Source of the DNA: Terriglobia bacterium
GTDB taxonomy: Bacteria; Acidobacteriota; Terriglobia; Bryobacterales; Bryobacteraceae
Length of the DNA stretch: 63,301 nt
Direction: 5' to 3'
NCBI GenBank assembly: GCA_020073365.1
Contig: JAIQFL010000011.1
Location: 1 to 63,301 of the forward strand
Part shown: one piece after another, positions 1-9,368 of the stretch
How positions within the stretch are numbered: position 1 is the stretch's first letter
How the letters are laid out: the number at the start of each line of letters is the position of its first letter
Made by a program: the position numbers and the translations under genes
Notes under the pieces: generated by a model
Seen by the model: the letters and a program-made list of their open reading frames with translations, nothing else
Told to the model about the DNA's origin: nothing
The model's database searches: none

Positions 1-1273
1 ACTGAGGAACATGCTCCCACCGGACGTCACCGATCTGGCCGCTCTGAACTTCAGTAGGATCTTTGGGAACTTCTATCGCCACCTGTTTCGCGTTCTTCCG
101 CGCGGCGAATTCGGATTCCTGCACGATGCCTTCGAGAGGTTTGTAGTCGAGGACTGGCCGGGTCTTATCCGAGGCCAGCACAGATACTTTTCGTCTGCCG
201 TGCGGCGGAGTTCCCATTGGGTGGCTGCAAACGAGGCAGAAAGGATAGCGCGCACGACCGGCGCGCGGATTTGGGATCTCGCGCGTCAGGGCCAAATCGA
301 TGCCATATTTCTGAATGTGCGAGGTAGAGGAAGCCGCACTGAGTGCTGGATTCGACGGGAATCGCTGAACCAATGGATTGCTGCTCGCGACACGGAACTC
401 GCTCGCTACATGCCGCGACCCGAGGCAATACGGGTGTTGGGCCTAAAACATGCCACCATCGTCAGAGTCGCCGCCGCAGGAGCCATGCGATACGTCGAAG
501 CACCTGAGCGGAACTTTCCTGGCTTTTTCCTCCTGCAGCGGGAAGATGTCATGGGAATCAAACATGCCTTCGAAAAACACCCCGTGCCGCTGAAGGAGTA
601 CTCCAGACCGGGTGAACTCATCGCGTTGCACCATGCCATGAAGAATTACCTCGGCTGCGATTCAGGGCTTGCCGCAGTTATCAGGGCCGTCGTCGACGGC
701 AGTCTTGCGCCGGCCGGATACACCAACCGGTTTCGTGGAATCACCGGGTATTTGTTCCTATCTGACGATCTGCGCAAGTACCGACCGGTGCCAGGCATGA
801 CAGTGCCCCCAGATGGCGTTGTCAATTACGGGGAGGCGGCAGCCGTTTTGGGCGTGTCGGCGACTGTGATTCGCGGCCTGGTGGCACAGGGCATTGTGCA
901 CACTATCGCGGAGTCTCGCAACGGTTTTTCGAAGCTGTTGCCTGCCGCGGACGTCCAACAGTTCGCGGAGCGCTACGTGGCGACATCCGTCCTCGCCAGG
1001 CGATTCCATCTCCCGAGTGGTTCTCTTGCGCGCCACCTCAAAGAGTCGGGCGCGCCGGTGCTTACGATCCCAATACCTGATGGTGGAAGGGGTCACGCAT
1101 TTTTCCTGCTCAAAGATGTTGCATCTCACATACAGCTTCCAAGCCGTAGGATGCTGAAGGAGGAGGCGCGCTGCCGCATCAAGGCCGCCCGGAAGAAGCG
1201 TTGGGTAGAGTGCAGGCGAGCTAAGGAAACGGCCTTAGGTAAACCTATGCGACGAGTCCGGGCGAGTTGTTGA
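1..1273 (+). CDS. TniQ/TnsD-like target-selection protein, C-terminal part (5' end outside window)
   Basis: The reading frame is open from base 2 and runs 424 codons to TGA. It matches, nearly base for base, the 3' part of the tniQ gene at 46774-48035, so the true start lies to the left of the window; the ATG at 11 is internal. The segment contains several MerR/excisionase-like winged-helix units: one around residue 75, one around 140, one around 275 (EAAAVLGVS) and a last one (TSVLARRFHLPSGSLARHL). This is the kind of tandem DNA-binding tail by which TnsD-type proteins recognise an attachment site. Unlike the 46-kb copy it has no internal stop or frameshift. The tns genes that should precede it cannot be seen. 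A complete protein would be about 690 aa. Confidence 0.75.
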   Translation, partial: LRNMLPPDVTDLAALNFSRIFGNFYRHLFRVLPRGEFGFLHDAFERFVVEDWPGLIRGQHRYFSSAVRRSSHWVAANEAERIARTTGARIWDLARQGQIDAIFLNVRGRGSRTECWIRRESLNQWIAARDTELARYMPRPEAIRVLGLKHATIVRVAAAGAMRYVEAPERNFPGFFLLQREDVMGIKHAFEKHPVPLKEYSRPGELIALHHAMKNYLGCDSGLAAVIRAVVDGSLAPAGYTNRFRGITGYLFLSDDLRKYRPVPGMTVPPDGVVNYGEAAAVLGVSATVIRGLVAQGIVHTIAESRNGFSKLLPAADVQQFAERYVATSVLARRFHLPSGSLARHLKESGAPVLTIPIPDGGRGHAFFLLKDVASHIQLPSRRMLKEEARCRIKAARKKRWVECRRAKETALGKPMRRVRASC

Positions 1274-1382
1274 GCAACCAAGCGCTGTCGTGATTCCAAG
1301 AGTCTGCCCGGTTACATCGCAATCCGCAATCACACAGAGGAAATGGCCCTTACTCGGTCTGTGATGCCAAACCGCGAAGATG

Positions 1383-3167
1383 TCATTCCGGCAAGCCGAC
1401 CTTCTTACGTAGAGCTTTCACTCGCGGATCGCCGCGAAGTAGCGCCAGTTCCGGGAGGCCGAGTATCGAGCCCATCCGAACCGGCCCCACTACGGCCATG
1501 CGATCCAGAGCCTCGAAGCTGCGGTCTTTATCGCCCAAACCCGCGAAGATTAGGGCTTGTCCGAGCGGCGGAAGATTAATTGCCAGCTTTTCAGCCTCCT
1601 CGCGGCGGCCGGACCGCGCATAAGCGTAGCCCAGCCAACCCCGAGCGCCCCTGTCGTCATTTTTGATGAACATCCGGATTGCTTCCTCTGTTCTACCCTG
1701 GCCTAACAGGGCGCGGCCCAGACACATGTTCCTGCCCGGGTCGTCCGGCGGCTGCTTGTTGCAATATCTGGCGGCCTCATCGTAGCCGCCGGCCGAAATG
1801 AGCGTCCAGCCCAGGTTGTAGTGAAGTTGGGGTGAGAGCGGATCGTTTTTCTCCGCGAGACGCAACTGATCGAGCGCCTCTTGGACCCGGCCCAGACACC
1901 TAAGAACATACGCGAATTCAGTGTGACAAGCCGCGCTGTTAGGATCGAGCTCAATCGCGCGCCGGAAGCTCTTTTCCGACTCCACCCATCGCGCATCGCG
2001 TGAATAGAGCATCCCCAAGGCGCCGTGGGCCTCGGCTAACAGGGGGTCTAAACGAAGGGCCTGCTCCACCGCCGCTCTCAATTTCCGTATCTCGTCTGGG
2101 ATAGCCTGCCGGAACTGACCCGACCTGGACGCGTAGGCCGCTGCCAAGCCTGCGTAGGCGGGAGCGAACGAGGGGTCTTTGGCGATCGCTTCCTCCAGGA
2201 GACCGATGCTTTGGGCGAACCCCGGGTCGCCGTGCTGAATCTGTAAGGTACGGGCGCGAAGGTAGAGATCATAGGCTTCCACGCTGGTCTCATATCTCCG
2301 GCGGCCGCGGCCGAGTTTCAACCGCAAGCCGTTGACGATACCCCGGGAAATCTCGTCCTGGATAGCAAAGACATCAGTCAACTCGCGGTCATACTTTCCC
2401 GACCACAATGGGAAGTCGTCGCGCACGCGAACCAATTGGGCGTTGATACGCAATTGCTGACCCGAGAGCAGAACCGTGCCTGCGAGAATGTATTCGGCGT
2501 CCAGTTGCTTTCCGACATCGTGCACATTCTGCGTCTTGCCTTTGAAAGCAAAAGATGATGTCTGGGATCGCACCGCCAGCCCGTCAATATTAGACAGGTC
2601 GCGAATAATCTCGCCGGTGAGGCCGTCGGCATAGTAGTCATGGTCTGGATTGCGATCTAAATTGATCAACGGCAGAACTGCGATCGGAATCGGCGCTTTT
2701 TGGTGCTGGAGCCCCTGCCACCATAACACCGACGCAATGGCGCATCCGGCCAGAGCCACCGAAAGCCATACCCAAACGCGGCGCCGAGACCCGGTAGGGG
2801 CGGGGACGGCAGCGGTTTCCTTTTCTACCTGCCGAAATGCGGGTTTGTACCCCCCTTTGGGCAGGTCGACGATTAACTCGTCCGCCGCTCCCTCGGCAAC
2901 ATAGTATTCCGCAAGGCGGGACCGCAATTTGGCGGCCTCGGTCCGCACCACCGAATCCTGCCGGACGTTGTAATCGGCTTTGCGGCCGAAGAACTCCACG
3001 CCGATGACGGATTCTTTGAGCTCGTCCGCTCGCCCGAAAAGTTCCTGCTCCACGACAAACCGAAGAAAGCCACTGAGCCGGTCGTTGTGCGCAAAACCCG
3101 CGCTGGAGAGGATCTTTTCCAATTGGGTGCGGACAAGCTCCGGGTTTACGGTTTTTGGGGAGGGCAT
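1383..3167 (-). CDS. Membrane-anchored TolB-like/TPR protein
   Basis: The 594-aa protein begins with a conserved acidobacterial segment of about 110 residues (SGFLRFVVEQ, then VRTEAAKLRSRL), often found on putative membrane-tethered regulators. One transmembrane helix follows at about 132-150 (WLSVALAGCAIASVLW). Next comes a TolB-N/adenylate-cyclase-associated domain (IAVLPLINL, then DYYADGLTGEII), and then about six TPR repeats from residue 300 to 530 (for example AHGALGMLYS). No catalytic motif is visible, so the likely role is signalling or scaffolding at the inner membrane. It diverges from the small secreted protein at 3286. The ATG start leaves the usual N-terminus of such proteins (PELVRTQLEKIL). 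Confidence 0.8.
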   Translation of the reverse strand: MPSPKTVNPELVRTQLEKILSSAGFAHNDRLSGFLRFVVEQELFGRADELKESVIGVEFFGRKADYNVRQDSVVRTEAAKLRSRLAEYYVAEGAADELIVDLPKGGYKPAFRQVEKETAAVPAPTGSRRRVWVWLSVALAGCAIASVLWWQGLQHQKAPIPIAVLPLINLDRNPDHDYYADGLTGEIIRDLSNIDGLAVRSQTSSFAFKGKTQNVHDVGKQLDAEYILAGTVLLSGQQLRINAQLVRVRDDFPLWSGKYDRELTDVFAIQDEISRGIVNGLRLKLGRGRRRYETSVEAYDLYLRARTLQIQHGDPGFAQSIGLLEEAIAKDPSFAPAYAGLAAAYASRSGQFRQAIPDEIRKLRAAVEQALRLDPLLAEAHGALGMLYSRDARWVESEKSFRRAIELDPNSAACHTEFAYVLRCLGRVQEALDQLRLAEKNDPLSPQLHYNLGWTLISAGGYDEAARYCNKQPPDDPGRNMCLGRALLGQGRTEEAIRMFIKNDDRGARGWLGYAYARSGRREEAEKLAINLPPLGQALIFAGLGDKDRSFEALDRMAVVGPVRMGSILGLPELALLRGDPRVKALRKKVGLPE

Positions 3168-3285
3168 CCGCTTGAGGCAATTCTACCTTTTCCAGCACAT
3201 GTTTTCAATGTGATGGCTGTGTTGACAACCCCACGCCTACCCCTCATTGCTTGTGTTTTCGGTTGGATCGGCCGCATTGTGAGCC

Positions 3286-3741
3286 ATGCGGGTTTTGCTG
3301 GTATCGATCCTGTTTTCGGTAACCTGTTTCGGACAGGGCTCGGATGGTACTTCCGGAACGTGGAAGATCAATACTGCCCGATCCACGTTCGCGGGAGGTG
3401 CTCCCTTCAAGAGCTTGATCGCTCGGATCGAGCGCCACCCCAAAGGCGAGGTGTTCACCTTGGACCGCATCGAGACCGACGGCCGGGCCACCAGTTTCAG
3501 CACGATTCTCTACTTGGACGGTGAGCCACGGCGGTTCGAGGATTTCGGATGTACCGGAATTCAATTGTCTCGGCGGGCCGACGAGCGGACGGTGGAGATC
3601 GTGCGCATGTGTGCGAGCGGGGGATGGATGCGGATCCTGCGGCGCGCCTCGGCCAAATCGAACGAACTCGTGCTGGAGATTACGGAGCAATCCGCGGATG
3701 GTCGCCGTCTCGATCGCCGCCTGACGCTTGAGAAGCAGTAG
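3286..3741 (+). CDS. Small secreted protein of unknown function
   Basis: The 151-aa product has a short signal peptide (VLLVSILFSVTCFGQ). The mature part starts GTWKINTARSTF, a pattern seen in secreted acidobacterial proteins of lipocalin-like beta-rich type that read 'G.W.lN...S.f'. Two cysteines (GCTG and MCASG) may pair in the periplasm. It is divergent from the TolB/TPR gene, with about 118 bp between them that must hold both promoters. No specific function can be given. Confidence 0.7.
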   Translation: MRVLLVSILFSVTCFGQGSDGTSGTWKINTARSTFAGGAPFKSLIARIERHPKGEVFTLDRIETDGRATSFSTILYLDGEPRRFEDFGCTGIQLSRRADERTVEIVRMCASGGWMRILRRASAKSNELVLEITEQSADGRRLDRRLTLEKQ

Positions 3742-3827
3742 GAGCCGGTTCAGAGGATCGCTCCCTTACGGTCACGGCTCTGAAGAGTTGCGATCGACAT
3801 GGTCATCGTGGATGGAGGCAAGGCGAA

Positions 3828-5774
3828 ATGAAGATACTCAGGAATTCGATTCTCTACGTTTGGGCAACTGGAATCGGCCTGGCCCAGGTGGCCGCCGATT
3901 CCGGTTGGACCTTTCAAAACCCGCAGCCAACGGGGAATGCCCTTCGCGCCGTGGCTGCGCTAGATGTCAAAGGGACCGGCCTTCTCATGGAAGTGCGGAT
4001 GGAAGCAGGGCGACACAGGCGCAGGAGGAGTCAAACCATGATCGCCGTGGGAGAGCAGGGCTCCATCTTGCGGACCACGAATACAGGGATAACGTGGAAG
4101 CGCATATCCAGCAGTAGGTCCGCCGGGCTCTCCGCCGTCTCTTTTGCCGATGCCAACAACGGAATAGCGGTCGGGAGCCAGGGCGCCATTCTGAGGACTG
4201 TGGATGGAGGTTCCACGTGGACGCCTCAGTCCAGCGGCACGGCCGACTGGCTCAGGGGCGCCTCATTAACCGATGCCGGCACGGGAACTGTGGTGGGTGA
4301 TTCAGGCACAATCCTCAAGACTGTAGACGGGGGCGCCACCTGGTCCCGCCAGTCGAGCGGCACGACCGTCAGGATCTTCGGCGTCTTCTTCACCAGCGCC
4401 AACGCCGGAACCGTAGTGGGAGAGAACGGCACGATTTTGCGGACTTTGGATGCCGGCGCCACCTGGACAACCCGGTCCAGCGGAACACGCAACTGGCTTT
4501 ACGGTATCTCGTTCGCCAGTGCGACTACCGGCTACGTGGTGGGCGATGGCGGCATCATCCTGCGGACCATCGATGGTGGCGCTACCTGGACGCCTCAGGC
4601 CAGCGGCTATCGCGGGACCCTCTATGCGATCTCAAGTGACGACCAGGGCGCAGCAACGACGGTCGGCGCCGGCGGCGCGATCCTGCAGACAACCGATTAC
4701 GGGGCCACCTGGACCCAAGACTCGAGCGGCACGACGAACCCACTTTTTGCTATAGCCTTCACCGATGCCGGTACCCGGACTGCCGTTGGAGACCGGGGCA
4801 CGATCCTGCAGACTACTGGGCAGAATCACACGTGGGAAACGCGGTCCCGGAGCGCTACCTCCGACACTCTCACCGCGGTCTTCTTCACGGATTCGAGTAC
4901 CGGAACCGTAGTCGGCGGGAACGGCACGATTCTGCGTACCACGGACGGGGGTGTCACGTGGACCCCTCAGTCCAGCGGCACGGCCAACTGGCTCTGGGGA
5001 GTTTCGTTTACCGATGCCGGCACGGGAACCGTGGTGGGTAATGCCGGCACAATCCTCAAGACTTTAGACGGGGGCGCCACCTGGTCCCGCCAGTCGAGCG
5101 GCACCACCGTCGGGCTCTTCGGCGTCTTCTTCACCAGCGCCAACACCGGAACCGTAGTGGGAGAGAACGGCACAATCCTGGCGACCAAGGACGGCGGCAA
5201 CACCTGGTCGAGCCGGTCCAGTGGCACGCTCAACTGGCTCCGCGGCATATCCTTTGCCGATGCCAACACCGGTACCGCAGTGGGAATCAATGGAACGGTC
5301 CTGCGAACCACGGACGGCGGCGCTACGTGGACCCCTCAATCCCTCGGCTCGATCCGTTCTTCGCTCCGTGCGGTCGCAATGATTGACACTGATACCATAA
5401 CGACCCTAGGGGACTTTAACAACATAATCCTGCGCACCACCGACGGCGGCGTTAACTGGGGACTACAGTCCAGCGGCGTCGCGAACTTTCTCAGCGGCGT
5501 ATGGTTCACGGACGCCAACACGGGAGTCGTGGTTGGCGGCCAGGGAGCATGTGGTCCCGGTTTCAGCACCATCCTGCGAACCACGGACGGCGGCGCTACG
5601 TGGAAACGGCAGTTCACCGGCTCAAGTTGGGGTCTGTCAGGAGTTTTCTTCACCGACGCGAACACCGGATGGGCGGTCGGAGAATTCGGCACAATCCTGC
5701 ACACCACCACCGGAGGGGAGCCACCGGCGGCGTTACTTCCACAACCGGCCGGAACAAAGGAGACTTACCAATGA
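3828..5774 (+). CDS. Secreted YCF48/BNR-like repeat beta-propeller protein
   Basis: The 648-aa product has an N-terminal signal-like segment (ILYVWATGIGLAQVAA). About thirteen repeats of roughly 42 residues follow, each carrying the signature TGTVVG.NGTIL.TTDGGATW (consensus with variable positions). This is the photosystem-II assembly factor YCF48/sortilin-like propeller repeat, here in an exported protein. The repeats are also very similar at the DNA level, so the gene probably grew by internal duplication. It carries no C-terminal TIGR03437-like domain, unlike its neighbours. The likely role is extracellular or surface binding, not photosynthesis. Confidence 0.85.
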   Translation: MKILRNSILYVWATGIGLAQVAADSGWTFQNPQPTGNALRAVAALDVKGTGLLMEVRMEAGRHRRRRSQTMIAVGEQGSILRTTNTGITWKRISSSRSAGLSAVSFADANNGIAVGSQGAILRTVDGGSTWTPQSSGTADWLRGASLTDAGTGTVVGDSGTILKTVDGGATWSRQSSGTTVRIFGVFFTSANAGTVVGENGTILRTLDAGATWTTRSSGTRNWLYGISFASATTGYVVGDGGIILRTIDGGATWTPQASGYRGTLYAISSDDQGAATTVGAGGAILQTTDYGATWTQDSSGTTNPLFAIAFTDAGTRTAVGDRGTILQTTGQNHTWETRSRSATSDTLTAVFFTDSSTGTVVGGNGTILRTTDGGVTWTPQSSGTANWLWGVSFTDAGTGTVVGNAGTILKTLDGGATWSRQSSGTTVGLFGVFFTSANTGTVVGENGTILATKDGGNTWSSRSSGTLNWLRGISFADANTGTAVGINGTVLRTTDGGATWTPQSLGSIRSSLRAVAMIDTDTITTLGDFNNIILRTTDGGVNWGLQSSGVANFLSGVWFTDANTGVVVGGQGACGPGFSTILRTTDGGATWKRQFTGSSWGLSGVFFTDANTGWAVGEFGTILHTTTGGEPPAALLPQPAGTKETYQ

Positions 5775-5893
5775 GAAGGGAAAGCGGGCCATTGCAAAAC
5801 CTTCTCACTTTGCGGCTCTATACGGCCTCCCGTTGGTCGGACCCGAGCTGCTCAACCCTTTTGGAGTAGACAAACCATCATAGGAGAATTGAC

Positions 5894-6385
5894 ATGAGTA
5901 ACAACAGACGAAGAACACGAATGGTCATTGCCGCTGCTGTGATTTCGCTCGGCATTTGCACAACCCTAACGTATGCTCTGCTGCCTTCAACCAACGTGCC
6001 TCCGGCCGCCGTGCCGCTCGGCACGCTCGCAGGGGGGACACCGCTGAACGTGCTGTCCGTGGATGCGTTTACAAGGGCAATCAATCAGGCGCACGGTACC
6101 AACGCTGTGCTTCAGCACCTCCATTTTGCGCCCGGTCAATCGACGGGTTGGCATACGCACCCCGGCCCTAACGTGGTCCTCATCGTGGCGGGTTTGCTAA
6201 CCCTGATTGACGAGCACTGCCTTGAGACGCAATATGGACCGGGACAGGGCTTAGCCACCGGGCTCGACGTTCACGAGGGAATCGCGGGACCGGAAGGCGC
6301 CGACTTTTACAGTTTGTACTTCCTTCCCGCCGACGCCGACGTTCTGCGCGTGGATGCCAGTGGTCCGGTCTGTGCCCGAAGGTGA
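5894..6385 (+). CDS. Exported cupin-domain protein
   Basis: The 163-aa product has an N-terminal transmembrane or signal helix (MVIAAAVISLGICTTLTYALL). A single cupin domain follows, with the metal-site motif around HFAPGQSTGWHTHPGPN and a second part near DVHEGIAGPEG. The motif supplies histidines for one metal ion. It is preceded by a good Shine-Dalgarno sequence (AGGAG at about 5882) and stops a few bases before the next gene's ribosome site. The substrate is unknown. Confidence 0.8.
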   Translation: MSNNRRRTRMVIAAAVISLGICTTLTYALLPSTNVPPAAVPLGTLAGGTPLNVLSVDAFTRAINQAHGTNAVLQHLHFAPGQSTGWHTHPGPNVVLIVAGLLTLIDEHCLETQYGPGQGLATGLDVHEGIAGPEGADFYSLYFLPADADVLRVDASGPVCARR

Positions 6386-6417
6386 GTCCAAAGGGAGCAG
6401 CGCGTTCTAAAGGAGAA

Positions 6418-7596
6418 ATGAAAATGAGAGCCCTACAGCGAATCTTCTTTGCCGGAATCGTGGCCGTCGCCTCCTTCACAGGAACCGTAGCGGCGCAAGC
6501 GGTAGTAGTAGGAACGGGCTACCCGGACATCGACATCGCGGCGGTCCAGACCGCTGTCGATCGGGGCGGCGCAGTAACGCTGCGGGGACGTTTCTCGTTC
6601 GACAATCCCCCTACTCGTCACGGGACGCTGCCCGATCTGATGGCCACGATCCTGGTATCGAAGGAAGTAACCATTTCCGGCGCCTGGGACGAGCACGGAG
6701 AAATGACGACGATTGACGGTGGCGAAATCCCCTTCGCAGTCGAGGCCCGCGGAGCCGCCGTCAGGATTGAGAAGCTGCGGTTCGTTCGCCCCAAACTGTA
6801 TGGGATCTTTGTCGATGCGGTCAGCGGATTGACGATCGAGTCCTGCACCATCGAAAACTTGGAACCTCTGCCGGTTCCCGGCCAATCGACGGGATGGCGC
6901 TACGGGTTTGGAATCTATGTCGCCACTCTGTTGGGACTGCCCAACCGGGAACGGCCCGGCAAACCCGAGAATATCTCCGGTAAGCTGTCGATCCTCAACA
7001 ACCAGATCAGTGTCAGTGGAGCGGCCGACGAGGGCATGGGAATTTTTATCGTGAGCGTGGGCGATCAGGAAAATCCGGTGGACGTGGACATCGCTGGAAA
7101 CACAATTCGCAACACCACTCAGAAGGGTATTCATGTAAGGCAGATTGGCGGTCGGGCGCGCATCGAGCGCAATATCGTAACCACGAATGTCCTCTACGCC
7201 GGTCCCGCGCCCAGCTATGTTAACGGCATTCTGTGCGCGTGTTCGGGGTCCTATCTGATCGCCCAGAACCTCATCAGTGTGGCGGATCCGAACGGGGCGG
7301 GCATTCGTATCAAGGGCTGTTCGATAGGCGGCGCTACCGAGCGCGCCAACATTACTGACAACGATGTGTTCATGGCGGCGGCCGAGGGCGCCGTGCTCGG
7401 CGTTGCGAGCGCGGGGATCGAAATCAAGGGTTTAGCCCGAGGCACTGTCGTCCAGCGGAACAGGATTCGGGGACGTGCCAGAGTCGGGCTGTCGGTGACG
7501 CCTGATAGAGCGGGAAACCCGACGGGCAACACTTTCGATCGGAACGATCAAGTGCACTTGATTTCGCCGCTTACCGAAGGAGGTAAGCAACAATGA
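6418..7596 (+). CDS. Secreted right-handed parallel beta-helix protein
   Basis: I chose the ATG at 6418 (second choice 6424) because AAAGGAG lies just before it; the frame is open upstream to 6382. The product has a signal peptide (IFFAGIVAVASFTGTVAAQA). About ten rungs of a right-handed beta-helix follow (repeated ..I..N.I....  patterns such as LSILNNQIS and VDIAGNTIRNT). The fold is typical of polysaccharide-binding or -cleaving proteins, but catalytic residues cannot be assigned. Directly after its stop lies the orphan 3' end of a kelch gene. Confidence 0.75.
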   Translation: MKMRALQRIFFAGIVAVASFTGTVAAQAVVVGTGYPDIDIAAVQTAVDRGGAVTLRGRFSFDNPPTRHGTLPDLMATILVSKEVTISGAWDEHGEMTTIDGGEIPFAVEARGAAVRIEKLRFVRPKLYGIFVDAVSGLTIESCTIENLEPLPVPGQSTGWRYGFGIYVATLLGLPNRERPGKPENISGKLSILNNQISVSGAADEGMGIFIVSVGDQENPVDVDIAGNTIRNTTQKGIHVRQIGGRARIERNIVTTNVLYAGPAPSYVNGILCACSGSYLIAQNLISVADPNGAGIRIKGCSIGGATERANITDNDVFMAAAEGAVLGVASAGIEIKGLARGTVVQRNRIRGRARVGLSVTPDRAGNPTGNTFDRNDQVHLISPLTEGGKQQ

Positions 7597-7597
7597 G

Positions 7598-7715
7598 GCG
7601 TCCGGGTGCCGGGCGGTGTCACGCCCGGGGCCGGGGTTCCTGTGCGCTTGACGTACCTCGGCCGCCCGAGCAATGCAGTCACCATCGGAGTGCAGTGATT
7701 TTTTTTGGAGACTAG
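7598..7715 (+). pseudogene. Orphan 3' end of a kelch/TIGR03437 gene
   Basis: The sequence from 7598 to 7698 reads [12 protein letters not shown] and on to TIGVQ followed by TGA. It is almost identical to the 3' end and short T-rich spacer at 12476-12592. There is no gene body in front of it, because the preceding frame belongs to the beta-helix gene. It is best read as a scar left when the body of a kelch paralog was removed or replaced by recombination. Confidence 0.75.
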
Positions 7716-7774
7716 AGCAGGCGCAATCGAGGCCGGCAGTGACCAACACTAGCGGGCAGACCAGGAGCAGAAAC

Positions 7775-9262
7775 ATGAAAACGAGTTTTGTCCTTGCGTT
7801 TCTCTTTTGGGGGGTAGCTGGCGGTAATTCGAGGCTGATCGCGCAATCGGCCGGCTTCTTTACCGCAACCGGCAACATGACTACCGCGCGCACGGGGCAC
7901 ACCGCGACCCTGCTCCCCAACGGCCAAGTCCTGCTGGCAGGGGGCGCCGACACCTCCGGCCCTCCTGCTCTCGCCAGTGCCGAAGTCTATGATCCTGTCA
8001 GCGCGACGTTCATCGAGGTAGGCAACATGACCGCCACGCGTATGAATCACACCGCGACCCTGCTTGCCGATGGCAGGGTCCTGATCGCCGGCGGCTTTGG
8101 CGGCATCACCTCTCAGGCAATCTCTAACCCCAGGGCGAGCGCGGAGGTGTATGATCCGGCAGCCCGGTCCTTCACTGCCACTGGAACCATGGCGAAGCCT
8201 CGATCCGGGCACACGGCGACCCTGCTCTCTGACGGTAAGGTCCTGATTGCCGGTGGCTTCTCCGGCTCCAGTGTGGAAGTTAGTGCGGAAGTTTATGATC
8301 CTTCCACAGGGAGGTTCACGCCGACAGGCGGCATGACGGTCGCCAGGGATTCACATCTGGCTGTCCTGCTTCCTGACGGTAAGGTCTTGATTGTTCCCGG
8401 AGGCGACGGATCTTCCTTAACGGCAGAAATCTACGATCCCCGGAACGGGATGTTCAGTCCTGCCGATTGGAAGGAGGATTGGTCGATTGCCGCGACAGTC
8501 AACCCGCTGCCAAATGGCAAGATACTGGTTAGCTTGAACGCGGAAGAGTGCGACTTTCTTTACCGTCGGGCGGTGTTGTACGATCCGTCGGACAATGCTT
8601 CCACTGCTACGGTGGATCTACCTGTGGGCATATGCAGGCCTACCGGAACGCTGCTGTCGGACGGAAGAGTCCTGGTGGCGGGCGGTTGGTTCGATTCCGC
8701 TGCGGCATCCCAGGTCTATGATTCGACCTCCTCTTCGTTCTCGCGTGCAGCAGACATGATCACGGGCCGGCACGACCACAGGGCTACTCTTTTGAACGAC
8801 GGTGCGGTGTTGATCAGCGGCGGCGCTCATAATCCCTCCGGCAGCGGACTGGATCTGAGCACCTACATGTGTTGTGTTCCCCTCAACAGCGCTGAACTGT
8901 ATCACCCCACGGCCGTAGCTCGTCCGCCGGTCCTGTACTCTCTCAATGGCGGCCTGCAGGGACAGGGTGCAATTCTGCACGCGGGGACGAATCGGGTGGT
9001 CTCAACGAGCGATCCCGCCGTTGCGGGAGAGTCGATCGAAGTCTATGGCGCCGGTTTGCTCGATGGCAGTGTCATCCCTCCGCAAGTAGCCATTGGCGGC
9101 CGATTGGCGGAGGTTCTTTACTTTGGCAAGGCTCCCGGATTCGCGGACCTGAACCAGATAAACGTTCGGGTTCCGATTGGCGTGTCACCAGGCCCCGCGG
9201 TCACCGTGCGCTTGAACTATCTGGACCGGTCAAGCAATGCAGTGACCATCGCGGTTCAGTAG
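7775..9262 (+). CDS. Secreted kelch-repeat protein with C-terminal TIGR03437-like domain
   Basis: The start at 7775 is where the signal peptide begins ([14 protein letters not shown]) and matches the start of its paralogs. The 495-aa product has kelch-type repeats ([17 protein letters not shown], then ASAEVYDP) forming a propeller of about seven blades. A C-terminal beta-sandwich of about 90 residues follows ([12 protein letters not shown], then LNQINVRVP), common in Solibacter-type secreted proteins. It is the most diverged member of the local kelch family. The role is probably extracellular carbohydrate or protein binding; no enzyme motif is seen. Confidence 0.85.
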   Translation: MKTSFVLAFLFWGVAGGNSRLIAQSAGFFTATGNMTTARTGHTATLLPNGQVLLAGGADTSGPPALASAEVYDPVSATFIEVGNMTATRMNHTATLLADGRVLIAGGFGGITSQAISNPRASAEVYDPAARSFTATGTMAKPRSGHTATLLSDGKVLIAGGFSGSSVEVSAEVYDPSTGRFTPTGGMTVARDSHLAVLLPDGKVLIVPGGDGSSLTAEIYDPRNGMFSPADWKEDWSIAATVNPLPNGKILVSLNAEECDFLYRRAVLYDPSDNASTATVDLPVGICRPTGTLLSDGRVLVAGGWFDSAAASQVYDSTSSSFSRAADMITGRHDHRATLLNDGAVLISGGAHNPSGSGLDLSTYMCCVPLNSAELYHPTAVARPPVLYSLNGGLQGQGAILHAGTNRVVSTSDPAVAGESIEVYGAGLLDGSVIPPQVAIGGRLAEVLYFGKAPGFADLNQINVRVPIGVSPGPAVTVRLNYLDRSSNAVTIAVQ

Positions 9263-9368
9263 GATTCGGAGCCAGAGGTGGGAATCAAGGGCCCTTGTTC
9301 TGCAGGTGGGGACGCTTCCACTACGCCGGGACCAATTATAGATTCGCGGTAGGAAAGTGAGGTACTCA

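Noticed and set aside
1343..1579. Plus-strand frame at the 3' end of the TolB/TPR gene
   Set aside because: It is the complement of well-conserved TPR-protein codons and has no independent support.
4031..5710. Minus-strand frames across the YCF48 gene and similar frames across the kelch, NHL and RCC1 genes
   Set aside because: They arise from the repeated GC-rich coding sequence on the other strand and have no start signals.
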